A DNA stretch of 64,000 nucleotides from Phialocephala subalpina (GCA_900073065.1 FJOG01000007.1:688696-752695); one strand, 5' to 3'. Counted from the first letter of the stretch, positions 12,061-24,147 are shown. The notes: generated from the sequence alone by a model not told the origin. Numbers and translations: made by a program.

Positions 12061-12640
12061 TTTGCTTGAAAATAATATATCCTCAAATCAGCAGATCCCG
12101 CCCATAGAATTGGCAACCTTTTCCGCAATTTCGGGGGTCCAGGTGCCTCGCTGTTGGGTGAATCAATCGGACGGCGGATGGAACCAGAGAGTATTTTACT
12201 CCTACCCTTCTCAAACATTTCAACTTAATCGGTCTGGAACCACGATGTTTCGGTATTAGCTCACCTATATAACGTAATCCTGCACTTTGGACAGAGAGAG
12301 CAACCTGGTCCCCATCCACTGAGGAGGAGTTCGATGAGATGGTTGCTCGGAATCAAGCTATTAGTCAAAGTTGCTTGAATCGCATAGGTCCATTACTGGG
12401 CCATATCGACACGATCGCTGCTGCTCTGGACAGGGAAGCTTTACGTCTGGCTCTGGATGATGGCAAGCTAAACTTTGCTGGGTTCTCATATGGAAGCCAG
12501 CTAGGGACTCAATACGCGGAACTAATTCCAAACAGCTTTCGAGCCCTAGTTATTGATGGAAATCTCGATTATTTGTAGATAGAGATAAATATGTTCACAG
12601 AGGAAGAGACTACAGCCCAAGATGTGTTCGAACGATTTCC
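12061..12640 (+). pseudogene. Relic of a peptidase S33 / TAP-like alpha-beta hydrolase
   Basis: A fragment of a tripeptidyl-aminopeptidase-like secreted hydrolase. The clear piece is 12339-12578: it contains LNRIGPLLGHIDTI, then LRLALDDGKLNFAGFSYGSQ, where the Ser of GFSYGS is the family nucleophile, then AELIPNSFRALVIDGNLDY. It stops right there. A family-like continuation (FTEEETTAQDVFERF) follows the stop in the same frame. Upstream (about 12215-12260) SGTTMFRY in another frame looks like the end of the preceding block. No His/Asp half of the triad is present within reach, so this is a broken internal fragment of a gene normally about 550 residues long. Confidence 0.75.
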
Positions 12641-13399
12641 TGCATGATCTACCGCGTGAGGCGTGCTCTCCCCCAGTCAAGATTAATTGTTGACAAGTCT
12701 AAGAACCTCAACCTAAGCACTATACGGCAAGAACGTGCCAGCTTTGTGGGACAATTTGATCGTAAAAGCAGTTGCCGAACCAATTCCGGCATATGGTTGT
12801 CTAAACCCCGGATTGAGCTGCCGGCCAGATGTGACGCAGAGGAGAGCTGGAGGGGAGAGCAAAAATTGGAGAGTTTGTATGTAAAAATTCTCGAAAAACT
12901 CAAACTATTATTACGCTATCTCGAAGATTATAAGAGTTATAGCTATTTGAATAGTAAAAAGAGCTAAAAAGACTATAAAATCGAAGTTGTAGCCTCGTGG
13001 AGAGGCAGGAGAGTGAGGCTAGATGGCAGGGTTAAAATGCTGCCGATAATTACGCTGGCGTCGCAATTGTATGTCTGGATTGGGTTCACACCAGCGCAGA
13101 TACGGTTGCCAAAGTGAAATACAAGTAGCAGCTCGCGTCGCTCATTGCACGTAACACCAAAGGCGCCTCTCAAACCTATCAGCTGCAACTCGCTTGGCTG
13201 GTCCCTATCAACAAACCTCCACGCTTTATGAATGTTGCTACTCATCTCGCCAATAGTATAAACTCTTCAATCCGAAACCTCTGTACTAATATTGGATATA
13301 TTGAATACTCACACAACAAACACTTATAGGAATCAGAGCCTCGCCAACATTACAGCATCTCCCTCTAGCTTGCCAAAATATTTGACCATGTGAAGTTAC
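12641..13399. other. AT-rich relic DNA
   Basis: The stretch from about 12850 to 12990 is very AT-rich with repeated AA/TA words on the sense strand, typical of RIP-mutated transposon remnants. No element can be identified. The rest is anonymous. Confidence 0.4.
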
Positions 13400-14385
13400 T
13401 TAACTTAGAGCTCCAAGGTTACCGCTGACAAAGACTCCAAAAACAGCAGCATACGCTGCACAAGAAGTAAAAACCTCTGACCTCTTTGCATTTGTTAACA
13501 GGCCCACGCATGTAGCAAAAGCTACAGTGTAGCCGGCAATTAACCCAAGTCTTTTATCGTTATTTGTAACCCAATAAAGATTAAGTATAGCACCGAACAG
13601 CAGGGCCGCGGCTATAACCATGTTGATGATAGCAACTGCCACCCTCAAGCGGGTTTCGGAGAAGTAGGTGAGTGGACTGTCTGTCCTTTGAGTCTGGCCG
13701 ACCGTGAGAGTCATGGATTTCGATGTTTGATAATAGTGAAACTCACTGTGAATAGAATCGCGAAATACTGTCGTAAGAACTTAGTCAATCTATCTTCCTC
13801 CTGTTGTGGGGCGAGAACTATCAGATCGTCTGGATCATCATAGACTTTCCTACTTCGTCCTCTAAGAGTTGGATAGCCTCGTTTAGGTCCGGAGGCTTTC
13901 ACGTTATTGAACTCGTTCCGAAAGGCCGTGAGAGTTCTCGGCGGGGGCCCATCCAACGCAAGTAAATTAATTTCGAAAAAGATAGCCTCCCCTACGACTT
14001 CTTTAGTGTCGGAGCCAATCAACCCATTAGATATCGCTAGACTTACTATATTCTTTCATAGTTTCTTGAATCTCTTTGACCAGCTTCATCCTCGCTATTT
14101 GTTGTTCATCGTTCTCGGACTGCTTTTTGAACTCATTCCAATCTCAGGCACACTTCTTGTCGGTCATCGAGCCCTTCACATCTTCTTTGTCATACGCATC
14201 TTGACGCGCTTCTAATTCGGCGAGTTCACTCTGCAGGTAGAGGATATTTCTTGCTGACAAGCGATCAAAGCGTCGGAATATAACAGTTCTTTTGTCCTTA
14301 TATCACTGGCAATGAAAGAGGCAAGCGATGGATAACCGATCACCTGTTGAATCGCAAAATTTGCGAGCTCCGTTTCTATAGCCAT
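13400..14385 (-). pseudogene. DUF6594-family membrane protein, 5' half broken
   Basis: DUF6594 is a fungal-only family with a charged N-terminal half and C-terminal membrane helices; its function is unknown. The start at 14385 leads into GYPSLASFIASD, then a frame change near 14285 into RRFDRLSARN and LYLQSELAELEARQDAYD. An in-frame TGA follows just before DWNEF, near 14145. From 14022 the frame is clean: LTAFRNEFNNVKASGPKRGY, GRSRKVYDDPDDLIVLAPQ. A normal GTGAGT...CCAG intron at about 13745-13690 leads to TQRTDSPLTYFSETR and two to three hydrophobic helices (INMVIAAALLFGAILNLYWV, GYTVAFATCVGLLTN). Family landmarks are in the right order and the C-terminus is complete. I read it as a recently broken gene. 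Confidence 0.8.
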
Positions 14386-14711
14386 AGTGGGCCAAAGCGT
14401 GCATTCCCCAAGTGTCTTATGCTGATTTAATTTGGTGTTCTACTACTTTGTTTAGGCTCACTGCGTCACGTCAACCTGGCTGAAAGCCTCATGCAAGTGT
14501 AGGCATCGTGCATGACGCCTTGGGCAAACTCGGGCGTCGAGAGCGTGACTCCAGCCTTGCATCTCCCAAAACCCCTCAATTTTTGCGAAATATACGCAAC
14601 CCATTTCAAATCCTGAATGGATTCGAAGAATCTTCTGCTATGCTAGCCAATCGCCTATTTTCTTATTTTACTGTATGCCAATAACTAAGAGGCAGTCCCA
14701 GGCGGATTCTT
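14386..14711. other. Intergenic DNA
   Basis: The 5' flank of the DUF6594 locus. No coding or repeat signal seen. Confidence 0.4.
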
Positions 14712-16104
14712 TTGCGGATTCCTGCTTTTGGATATTGGAACATGGCTACTGTACAGTGCCAGAACGACGACATTTATGATCCCGATGATGTTAGACCTAC
14801 AAGCCCACAGCTACAACCTGTGAATGTACGCTTTCCGTATTTTCGCAGTCCTTCACCTGATACGTTTGAAAATGAAGTGAGTTTCGCACTCAACACTGAC
14901 CCAGCATTTCTCGTTTTGCTTGACTGCTCTCAATCCTGATGTACAAAAATTTAGGCCTCCGATGACCGAGCCTCCGATGACAGCTGTGGGGGTTTGATGG
15001 CCCATTTGTATCCCCAGCTACCGAAATAGATTCCCGATTATCCCCCTCCTACGGACACGGATCAATATCGATGGGGCTCTCAGATCTGCCTTTGACTGTC
15101 CGCGGTACCGTTATCCCTGCTCGACCCGATTCCGGCTGCGAGGAGAATATCATGAGTGCCGGGATGGCAGAATACTTTGGCATACCAGTTAGTAGGAGGA
15201 AAGAGGACAGGAAAAGCTTTCGAGTGGCCAACGGCAAAATTGTCAAAGCAGCTGGGAGAGTCTCAATCTAGAGCTGTTTTCCCGAAGAACCATGGAAAGA
15301 AATGCGACTTGACTTCTACCATTTCCCTCAAGCGGCGACCCCACTAATCATGGGGGATGTCATTCTTGGCTGAGAAAAAAGTCTTCAACGAGAATCGACA
15401 TCGTCTTCGACCTCGGAAGGTAAAGCGTCGTGGACCTTATCAAGTCTCTCTCTTGAACGGTCCTATGAAGACAATACGCTGCCTCGCCGAATCAGAACCG
15501 GCAAGAGGCCATGCTGACACCGGATCAGAAATCGATTTGATGTCGTTATCGTATGTGACAAAAAGAGGATTTGAGCTGAGGACACTTAGGGATGAAGAGA
15601 CTGAGGTCCTATTCGCTGATGGGAGCTCATCGGCATTAGTAGGAAAGGTCATGATATCGCTGGTCGTGTGCTCAAACTCTCCGTTGGAAGGCAAATTGAC
15701 CTTCTACGTATTAGAAGATCTCACATGCGATATGTTGTTTTGGGAGGAATTTCTGTGTGAGAATGAGATTTTTCAGAAGCATCAGACAGCTTTTGGGACC
15801 AGTGAGGCTGGTGGATCTCGGACGTAAATGGCATATTCTAGAAAACGAAAGGTGAGAAACTTCTATTGAAGTTGATCTCGGGGAAGGAAGGACGAGCTTC
15901 AACTTCCAGGGAAGGAGGTGACAACTATTCAATCCAAACCCAGCATGATGATTCTTGGAAGCTTCATCGGCGTGAACTCGCGTTGGAACAGATCAATGGA
16001 TTGGTAGGAAGGAAGAAAGAATTAGCGTTAGAATTAGAGGAGAGGCAGATCGCTCAGTATGAAACCAATAGATATCGCCACCCCTCAGACTCAGTTTGAT
16101 CCAA
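14712..16104 (+). pseudogene. Retropepsin-like aspartyl-protease-fold gene, decayed
   Basis: This family of fungal genes carries two retropepsin-like segments and a charged helical tail, and probably derives from a retroelement protease. Seen here: PARPDSGCEENIMSAGMAEY from 15071 (first DSG), broken by a stop near 15270 (GRVSI*). After a frame change at a five-G run (15352-15356) comes SFLAEKKVFNENRHRLR, then HADTGSEIDLMSLSYV (the DTGS catalytic-type motif), EVLFADGSSSALVGKV and LTFYVLEDLTCDMLF. The tail about 15960-16090 in a further frame reads RRELALEQING and LALELEERQIAQYE. The 75-codon frame at 14712-14939 may be its N-terminus. The many breaks say non-functional. It lies immediately before the C2H2 gene on the same strand. 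Confidence 0.65.
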
Positions 16105-16205
16105 CGGGGACGAGTTACGTCCGATCGCGGGAAGAGCCGAGGCGGAGAGCAATGAAAGGACATTAGTTCCTTCAGGTCCGCTCCCGCGGGACAATTCTGA
16201 AAGCA

Positions 16206-17072
16206 GTGGCAGGAGTACGATCAACGATCAGAATTATCAACAAAGAAATTCCGGACCTACCTCCTCTACGTCAATCGACTTCGGGACGAGGGCCAGCAGA
16301 ACTAGCATCATATTCAACCCTTCCATCGACCACAGAAGTTCTACAAAACACACCCTCAGTTCAACCACAAAACATTTCGACCCCAGACAATGTTCATCCC
16401 CGCTCCCCAACATTGAGAACCAATGCCCCGTCATATGCATGGTCTTCTCGCGCTACTAGCGGCGCTAGCACTCCTAACATTGATTCTGAAGACGGCTCTA
16501 CTCCTCCTTCAATGGGAATTGATCGCATGAGTATCGATGGCATCGCAAATCCACAGATTAGCGGTTTTAGATGCACATATCCAGGCTGTACCGCGCAACC
16601 ATTCCAGACCCAGTACCTGCTGAACAGCTATGCGAACGTGCATACCTCAAATCGCCCGCATTACTGCTCGGTAAAAGGCTGCCCACGAGCCGAGGGAGGG
16701 AAGGGCTTCAAGAGAAAGAATGAAATGATAAGACACGGGCTTGTACACGATTCACCCGGTTATGTATGCCCGTTCTGTCCTGGAGAGTATAAACACCCTC
16801 GACCTGACAGCTTGCAACGGTAAATGTACCACTCAATATTCTCAGGCAACTGCTAACAACGCTTCTTCAGGCATGTCCGAGAAAATCACATTGATAAAGA
16901 TAAGGATGACCCTCAACTACGTGAGGTTCTGAGTCGGCGACCGGAAGGGCCTTCACGCGGGCGACCCCGTCGCGGGGTTTCAGTTGAAGGAATGAGAAGG
17001 TTCTCTAGACCAAAAGCGAAGGCTCTGGTGCCGGAGACTTTAAGACTGCGAATTGGCTTTTGCTTTCATTAG
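16206..17072 (+). CDS. C2H2 zinc-finger protein (three fingers), N-terminus uncertain
   Basis: A probable DNA-binding nuclear protein. Exon 16206-16819, intron GTAAAT...TTCAG, exon 16871-17072. Ser/Thr/Pro-rich residues precede three fingers. Finger 1 is CTYPGC...LLNSYANVH, finger 2 YCSVKGC...EMIRHGLVH, finger 3 YVCPFC...SLQR/HVRENH spanning the intron. The tail DKDKDDPQLREVLSRRPEG and a basic RGRPRRG follow. These linkers match a fungal family I recognise. Finger 1 has Tyr where its first zinc His should be (NSYANVH, expected HANVH), a CAT-to-TAT change in CpA context. The first in-frame ATG is deep in the linker, so the true start must lie in an upstream exon or in the decayed region before it. 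The gene may itself be compromised. Confidence 0.65.
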
Positions 17073-17182
17073 ATGCTTTCCTCTTGTGGATGACTTGGAG
17101 TCGGGAGGTAGTTGTAAGGAAGATGTTGGGCATGTGACTTTCATGTTTCCCTTTTCCTCTTCTCACTTGCCGTCATCTAATC

Positions 17183-18711
17183 TTAACCCCTTCGAGCAAC
17201 TGCATATTTATTCCAAAGCTCATTCCCACCCAACCTTGGCAGCGCATCAGTTTCCACCCCAATAAGGACTTCTAACCCACCTCCACTGTCCTCCGGTAGC
17301 GCAGGAAATACAACCTGTAAACCATTAATAACACCAACATTCGGACACCTGACAGCCCCCATGATATCCCCAAACATTGGTCCCCACCTTAGCTTATACA
17401 TCTCGAATCCAATCCAACTCGTCTTCACGCAGTGATTCCCCGGCACGTCCAAAAACGCTGTCGCGACGAGCTGGTTCACATCTGGGACTCTCTCAAACAG
17501 CGCCACCACATCGTCTGTCCAGTTTTTGCCGGCTTCCATTTTGTTTATTGTTCTGCGGATGGACACGGCGATGTCGGATAGGTTGTATGTCATCAGCATT
17601 GTCCTAATGGGCATCGATATGGCGACATATTCGAGGAAGCAACCCAACATGTCGGTAGGATGAGGTGGATCAGCGCGGGCTCGCCCGTTGATGGCAATGT
17701 TGAACACGGAGAGAGGATTGCCTTCGAGCCTGCCGAGGGGGTGCTGTACTTCCATGACCGTGTGCCAGAGCAACGCAGACAAAGCATCGTTGGTGGATAT
17801 CCATTTCACATCTTCACTCTTTGTAGATGCTAGTGAGGGATTCGCGTCTTTCTTGAGCTGAGCAAGCGATGCCGGGGAGAAATAGAACACCTCTGCTCTA
17901 TGACTCGGCGACATCATTTTCGGCGGTGCGGCCGTCGGCACAAAGGCAGCAATGTTAACTCTGGATGGTCCTCAAAATCTCCCGGGTTGTTCCCGCTGCT
18001 TTTCATCAACCTGCTTTTGTCGAACAGCTCGGGACCGAGTTGCACTGGCGAGTCGACTATAGATATATCAGTATGTGATTTGAAGGAGGACTTGAGAGTG
18101 AAGGAGCTGAGGAGCTGAGTGTGCAGTAGTCGCGAAGAGTTCGGTCTCAATATCTCTTCAAATTGGGGAAGGTTTTCACTTACTCGTGAGGCCCTGCGCT
18201 TTCTGACATTCTTCAGCCCAGACCTCGAGCATTTTCTGGAAGGTTTTGCCATCGCCTATTATGTGCAGAATGCACCAGTTCAAGATGACTCCGCCTCGGA
18301 TGAAATTGGCTTGGAGTTCGGTGATAGGAAGTCGCTCGCCCGGGGTTGGCCATACGGGTCGTCGAGTCATACTGTCAGCGTCGAAGTACTGAACAGGGAA
18401 GTTCTTAGCTTTCAGCTCCGCATAGGTGAGTGGGAAATCGCCAGGCGCGGTGAGGTCTAAGGACGTGATATCACCCCAATTGCCATGTTGGAGCTTGAGG
18501 ACGCCCCCTGCGTGGATTCAGTATCCGGTACAGCCTCGCATGCGAGGACTGGGAGTCGTTTCTTTGTCTCCTCGAATGATTCTTTGAGAACTTTGAGAAC
18601 TTCTTCTTGTTTATAGTCGTCTGCGAGTTGAAAGGGGAACATATACCGGACAAAACCTTTAGGTCCGGCCTTCTCTAATGGCATGAGCTGGGGGACTTTG
18701 ACAGCTGCCAT
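17183..18711 (-). pseudogene. Tri101-like (BAHD-type) acyltransferase with two frameshifts
   Basis: A trichothecene 3-O-acetyltransferase-like enzyme of the PF02458 transferase family, which moves an acyl group from CoA to a secondary metabolite. In order: start at 18711, PLEKAGPKGFVRYMFPFQLA, then LQHGNWGDITSLDLTAPGDF in a second frame, then GERLPITELQANFIRGG and the active-site motif HIIGDGKT (HxxxDG; catalytic His). A GTAAGT...CTCAG intron lies at about 18180-18120. The C-terminal half follows: DVKWISTNDALSALLWHTV, RWGPMFGDIMGAVRCPNVG, NGLQVVFPALP. One base is missing near 18510 (beside a G run) and one near 17940 (TLLPF/VPTAAPPK). Otherwise the length, about 470 residues, is normal. The usual DFGWG motif reads RWGPMFG, which is common in this branch. 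Confidence 0.83.
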
Positions 18712-20376
18712 TGATGGCGTATATGAAACAGTTTTGGAGCTTCAAAATCTTAAACATGGATTCTTTCCGCTTTGTGGTAATAAAAGAAGGTGTTCTTCGA
18801 TGTTTGCGTTCGGAGTGGTCGATAAGCAGGTCGGCCGATCATCAGCTAAGGATATATCCTCGGCTGATTGACTGATAAAAAATTAAGAAGAGGATCTCGC
18901 TGACCGGCTGACACTGACTAGCTGGTCGGCTAGCTAATCAGTTGAAAGCGTGATCAAAAGTGACGTTATACTACTAAAACTCTCGAAAAACGTGAGGATA
19001 TATTCCTCTAAACACTTTACAAGCTTATATTTTACTCTCACTATATCCTTTCTCTTATAATCTCTTACGTTTTCTAAGAAATTAACGTTAGATTTTATGT
19101 TTTAAAAATCAGTAGGAATTTGATATATTTTAGCCTTAAAAACGTGACTTTGTACTAAAAATAGCCATTTCTAAGATATATCGACTACTGTCTGCATTTC
19201 CTTAAGTGGACGTACTATATGTAGTTAGAGACTGGAAAACAGTAACGACGTACGCACTGTACCGCGTATAAAATTAGGGACCTATCGTCCTGTAGCTCCC
19301 ACTTTCATCGATGGGGTTGACGCAGTCTAAGGGAACATTACAATAATGTTTTGTGCCAGGGAGCACGTGGGGTACGAGGACTGCTCCATGGTTCGCAGCC
19401 TCGCACTAAAGTTCTCGCACTGAATTCCTCGCATTCAATTCCTCGCACTCAATTTCACATCGTGGTGGGATTGCCAACTCAACTGGGAAATGGTAGGGAT
19501 TTTGAAGATGCATATACCTAGTGCTGACTCTGATAATGCCCGGCCCTGGCCGCACCGTAACAGCTCATGAGGTGGTAAGGATGTCATGTGCAACCAGCTT
19601 CTTTACTAAGAAGCGTGTTCCAAGTCGCAACACAAACCGCTGCGATCGATGAGGTTGAGGATCCTATGAGGTTGGATACGAATCCCATTTCCGCAATTCG
19701 CAAGGGAATTAAAGTCCTTAATCTAATAGTTAAAATCCAATCTCCAGAATGCGAGATGTAAAGCAAGTTCCGTCCTTGCACAGCGTTTTGTGAACTATAT
19801 TATACATATCTTGGAAATTGGCACACGTTTATGCTATTCGAATAGCAACATCTCTTTATATATCCCTTCTTGAAAGATTTGAGGCTACCAAGATAGCCCA
19901 ATTCTCCTTAGTCTATGGTCGTATGTGACGATCAATGTGGTTACAAAAATATATATGCCAACTTTTCTTGAGGGGGAGAGTTGACCATTTGATTCGCTCG
20001 CTTATTTTGAAGCAAGAGCTGCGGGCAAGCGTCCCGCTCCTCAAGATTTTTCCCAGCCATCTCACAAGCAAGCAAGGTCAAGGTTGGTTAACTGAATCAA
20101 GTTGTGCTGATCGTAGTATTGGGGTTTCGTCTTTTTTGTACACAACTTTCACACCGACTTGGCTGTTTTATCACAGCATGTTTGAGAGATCTCGTCGTTG
20201 AACAAAAAATCTCGATTTGGAGGAGCTTATTGTACCAATCAAGCTGGAAGTCATTTGGTTTTCCTTCCTTGCCTCATAAATCATGGTACACAAGAAAATC
20301 AAATGCTTGGTCCTGCAAATTCAGGCTTCATGCTCAACGCCCCCAATGCTAGCTCTCATCAAACCCTCCGATTTCA
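18712..20376. other. AT-rich, repeat-scarred intergenic region
   Basis: From 18830 to 19260 the DNA is AT-rich with small palindromes (for example AAGGATATATCCT at about 18846) and repeated GCTGAC/GGCTAG words. It looks like a RIP-degraded mobile element. A 14-bp tandem repeat lies at 19400-19455 (listed separately). From 19500 to 20376 I see nothing coding. Confidence 0.45.
19400..19455. repeat. 14-bp tandem repeat, four units
   Basis: Four adjacent units of the form CTCGCACTNAATTC: 19400-19413, 19414-19427, 19428-19441 and 19442-19455. Each differs by one to three bases. It is a short minisatellite. Confidence 0.8.
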
Positions 20377-21874
20377 TTATGTCCACACTCCCCCATCAAA
20401 GTATCTCTTCTCCGCAGGCGCCCCATTCTCAGCCACTACCGGATTCGGATAGTAGTAAGCCGCAACCGCAATAATCATATAAACAATAACGCAAAGTGCA
20501 CCCTCCAAATAATTCGACTTTTGATCCCTGAGAAAGTTCCCTACGACCAGAATAGCAAGGATCAGCATCACAATATCAAATAACTCGAATTTCATATCCA
20601 TCGGCTTGTTCAAGCCCCAGCCCACAATCACCACCAGCGGTGCATTGAATAGTGTAGTCTGGATCGTAGCACCAAGGACATGTGACAGCGCGAAATTCAT
20701 CTGGTTATCCCATGCCTCATCCATAGCAGTGAGATGCTCAGCCGCTTTCTCAACGATGGGAACTAGAATTAGGCCTACGAAGGCGTCTGAAATGTGGCGT
20801 TCTTCAACAACGGGAGTGATTTGTTCGACAAGGCCGATGGCAATGAGCGTCACTAAAGCGATGGAGATGCTGAGCGCAAGGATGCACTCGGTGAATGTGA
20901 GTTTGGCTTTGCGGAGATCTTCGTGGCGGTCCTCATCGTTTTGTTCGTCGACTTCGTAAAGCGAGTCGTAGATGCCGTGGTGGGTGTGCATTTGGAACCA
21001 GACATAGATTGCGTAGGCGACGATCAGGAAGATGGAGCCGATGCGGGAGATCATGAGGACTTTGTGGTCGAGGTCTTCTGCGGTGACGTTTCCGGTGTTA
21101 CGCAGGGCGGTGTCGAAAGCGACTGGGACACTAAGGCCCAGTCCACTATTGAAAACGTTAGCCTTCTGTGAAAGGAGTTTTGGGAGAATCTTCGAAGTTC
21201 ATGGCTTACGCAGTCAAGAGCAACCCGCTACCAACTTCACTAATAGCTTCATGAAAGCTCTGCTCATCACGCTTCATACCGCCAACGAAGAAGCACATCC
21301 CCATGAGGACTTTGTGGTCGAGGTCTTCTGCGGTGACGTTTCCGGTGTTACGCAGGGCGGTGTCGAAAGCGACTGGGACACTAAGGCCCAGTCCACTATT
21401 GAAAACGTTAGCCTTCTGTGAAAGGAGTTTTGGGAGAATCTTCGAAGTTCATGGCTTACGCAGTCAAGAGCAACCCGCTACCAACTTCACTAATAGCTTC
21501 ATGAAAGCTCTGCTCATCACGCTTCATACCGCCAACGAAGAAGCACATCCCCCGTATCGGACAGCTATCGCTGCTGGCACTACCGGCCAGAGTAGATTGA
21601 CAACTCGGGAGGCATGGCTTGTTGACGACCAGCAGATCTTGATGAAATGTAGCGGATGTATGCCCCTCCTTCCACTCTCGCCCTCTGGCTCAATGCCCTT
21701 CGTGACTTTGTGCCCATTGTGATTGACGCGATGGACTGGGAGCACCTGGCCCTTCTCCTGGAAAGTGGCAGACTCGTTGCTTGGGACGACTGTGGGGTAG
21801 TCGGAGGTGCTCTGATCTCGGGACCTGCCAGATGTAGCCCCAGCTTTGGGGGTGCGTTGGAAAAGGCCGGGCAT
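20377..21874 (-). pseudogene. Vacuolar Ca2+/H+ exchanger (CAX/VCX1 type), internally deleted and duplicated
   Basis: CAX proteins load calcium into the vacuole in exchange for protons. Exon 1 from the ATG at 21874 encodes a polar cytosolic N-terminus and HPLHFIKICW, then LLWPVVPAAIAVRY. There the normal sequence stops: the next recognisable residues are MCFFVGGMKRDEQSFHEAIS, which in family members lie some 85-90 residues further on. The first half of the antiporter core, including the first conserved GNAVEL-type ion-binding helix, is absent. A 250-bp segment (exon end, intron, next exon start) then occurs twice in tandem. After it the frame is clean to the end: DEDRHEDLRKAKLTFTECIL, VEKAAEHLTAMDEAWDNQMN (second ion-binding helix), NFLRDQKSNYLEGALCVIVY. 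As given, it cannot make a working exchanger, but the breakpoint may be an assembly fault. Confidence 0.88.
21052..21551. repeat. Exact 250-bp tandem duplication inside the CAX gene
   Basis: 21052-21301 and 21302-21551 read identically from CATGAGGACTTTG to AAGCACATCCC, with no spacer. The right edge of the second copy is also the point where the CAX coding sequence loses its missing segment. Confidence 0.97.
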
Positions 21875-23215
21875 GGTCGCGTCTGGCGGTGACCCTTTTT
21901 CGAGGTCGTGTGGTTTCTGTGTCTCAGATTGGTGTGGCGCTGATCGTTGATCGTGGAGAAGGAGAGTACTGGAAACTATAAATATGTGGTATGATAGCAA
22001 CCCCTTCTAATCCAATTCCTGGATTGAAGGTGAATTGCTGAAGTTATTCACGGTTTGAGTTCAAGCAGAACAGGTTTGCTGAACGAAGCTGAATACCAAG
22101 ACGCGCCACGTCACATGAAGCTCTTGGCCCTGCGCCACAAACGCTTGGCCTGGTATGTGCGCCTGCCAAGTCTGCTTGGTGACATCTTTCGTCGCAACTT
22201 CGAGATCTTGGAAACAAATTTAGGATGAGAATTGGCAGCTTATGTTTCTTGAAGTTTTGCTTGTATTGCAAGTGTCCGCTGTGCCCCTGAGCCCCTGAAC
22301 GCTTAGCGAGACCGCAATGGAGAAGGCCGTACCGCCCCAACCATACTATGAAGACTCAACACCTATATAATAATCATGTCGAACGTTGTCCTTCTAACAT
22401 TGGTGGCTGGCTGAGGAGGACGCGGGAGATTTGCGATAAATGAGATCGCCAAATTCTCCTCATGTCCATGGTCGTTTGTTTCGACACTATTATGGTGGAC
22501 TTGGCGTGGCTTGCCTAGCACGGGAGACCCTCTGCAGTTGATTTCTGAACGACTTCAATTAATTTCAGGATGAAAATCTTACATATGTAAAAAAGAAGGC
22601 ACCTGTTCCCCGGACCTAAATTATTAATCCGTCGTACTGTACTGTACAGTAAGGAGAAGGAAGAGACCCCCATCACGAATAGATAACACGTGATCCGACC
22701 CTCTTCCTCGCATTGGGACGAACCCAAGAGCAGAAGAGGAACATTAATATCATGAGTTTGGAGTAGCATACAGTGTGTCTGAAGATAGACACAAAAGCTA
22801 CAAAACAGCTGTAAGAAATGGCAATACTAGTGCCAAGCCTCCAGCGCTCCTCCTTCCTTCAAACGCTTCTAATGTGACTATAAGATTGCTGAGTTATGAT
22901 TGAACTTAATCGAAGCCCTGAGAGTAAAACTAAACTATGACTTTGTGCTACGTATACAATAGTCCTTCAAGCAGGACTTCAGTTACCTCGTTAGCACAAC
23001 TTAGGTACCTTCTGGCCTATTTTCCGTCGAAGTCAAGAATGCAGCAACTACTAGTGCAATAATTCAAATTTCAGTCCTGATGAAAATAGCTCACTCTGTT
23101 TTGGACAGCATGAAACAAAGTCTATTTGAACTGACTCTCGCTGGCAAGAACTTTGTTCAAAGCTTGAGGCGTCTTGAGCACCACTGAGCACCTATGGCCC
23201 CTGTAAGTTTAGCGT
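21875..23215. other. Intergenic region
   Basis: A divergent promoter region between the exchanger and the first 2EXR gene, about 1.3 kb. I see no coding frame with support and no repeats. Confidence 0.45.
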
Positions 23216-24147
23216 ATGCTTCCCCAAACCTCGGCCCGTCCATCTCGCCATCCTTCACTGACGACCACAAGCAAACAACGAGCTCGAGAACCGCCACCAA
23301 CATCGCCAGAGCCATTTCCAACCATCCTGCCTCCTCGCCCTCCTCCCTATCAAAAGTTCACAATCTTCCGACACCTGCCTTCCGAGCTCCAACACCAAAT
23401 ATGGAGCATCGCAGTCTCCTTCGAACCGGTCGGCGGACCCCTCATCCACAACCTCTACCCAGAGCCCTACACTGAGGATCACAACCTCCAGCATGAGCTT
23501 GACTACTCGACCATCTCTCCCCCTCGGAAACTGCCGCCGCTGCTCCAAGTCTACGGACGCTCGCGAGACACTGCGAAGCTGCAATACTCGATATGGCGTT
23601 GTTCCGCTGGGAAGAACCTCGAAGGGAGCAGAGGATGTAGGAGATACGTATATACCCACAATACACACGATACGTTATTCCTGGCAGGGCAGAGTGAGAA
23701 TCGGATGCGCTGGAAAGCTTGGCGGCTACATATCAGACGTGTGCTGGGAAACAGGTCATCGTTCATATTCAGCGGACGACCTTTGATAAGCCGCAGAGCG
23801 TTCGTCGGCTTGCATTGGGTTGGGTGGTCTCGAGAGATTTATTTCGAGATAGGAAGGGGCCAGTGAACTGGATAGAGAAGCTAACCTTACATCATCTGGA
23901 GCAATTGAGCATCGTGGTGGTGATCCCGAAAAGAGAACACGAGAGCGAGTTCTGTGAATTAGGGAATGGGGGTTATCCGATGGAGATACGGTGTAGAGAT
24001 ATGATTCTGAAGGCTGTTGAGCGAGATCTCGTAAAATATCGGGAGGAATTTCTTGATCAGAGACTTCCGGAAGTGAAGGTCATGGCAAGGGTTTGGGAGG
24101 GTATTGGTTTGGGGCAGACTCCGAAGTGTGGGCAGATTGGTGGTTGA
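23216..24147 (+). CDS. 2EXR-domain protein A
   Basis: 2EXR (PF20150) is a fungal family of unknown function. Its N-terminal block reads like F-x-x-LP-x-E-[IL]-R-x-x-I-W and is followed by a second block of the ESRxEAL / IYxNP type. Here a Pro-rich lead is followed by FTIFRHLPSELQHQIWSIAV, then KLPPLLQVYGRSRDTAKLQY, then YVYTHNTHDTLFLAG. The reading then moves to another frame: VRRLALGWVVSRDL, then LTLHHLEQLSIVVVIPKREH to the stop at 24147. The shift, near 23700-23760, could be a short intron (a GTGAGA donor follows LFLAGQ) or a frameshift; I could not find a perfectly phased acceptor. Start ATG at 23216. This member is the most divergent of the local set. Confidence 0.7.
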
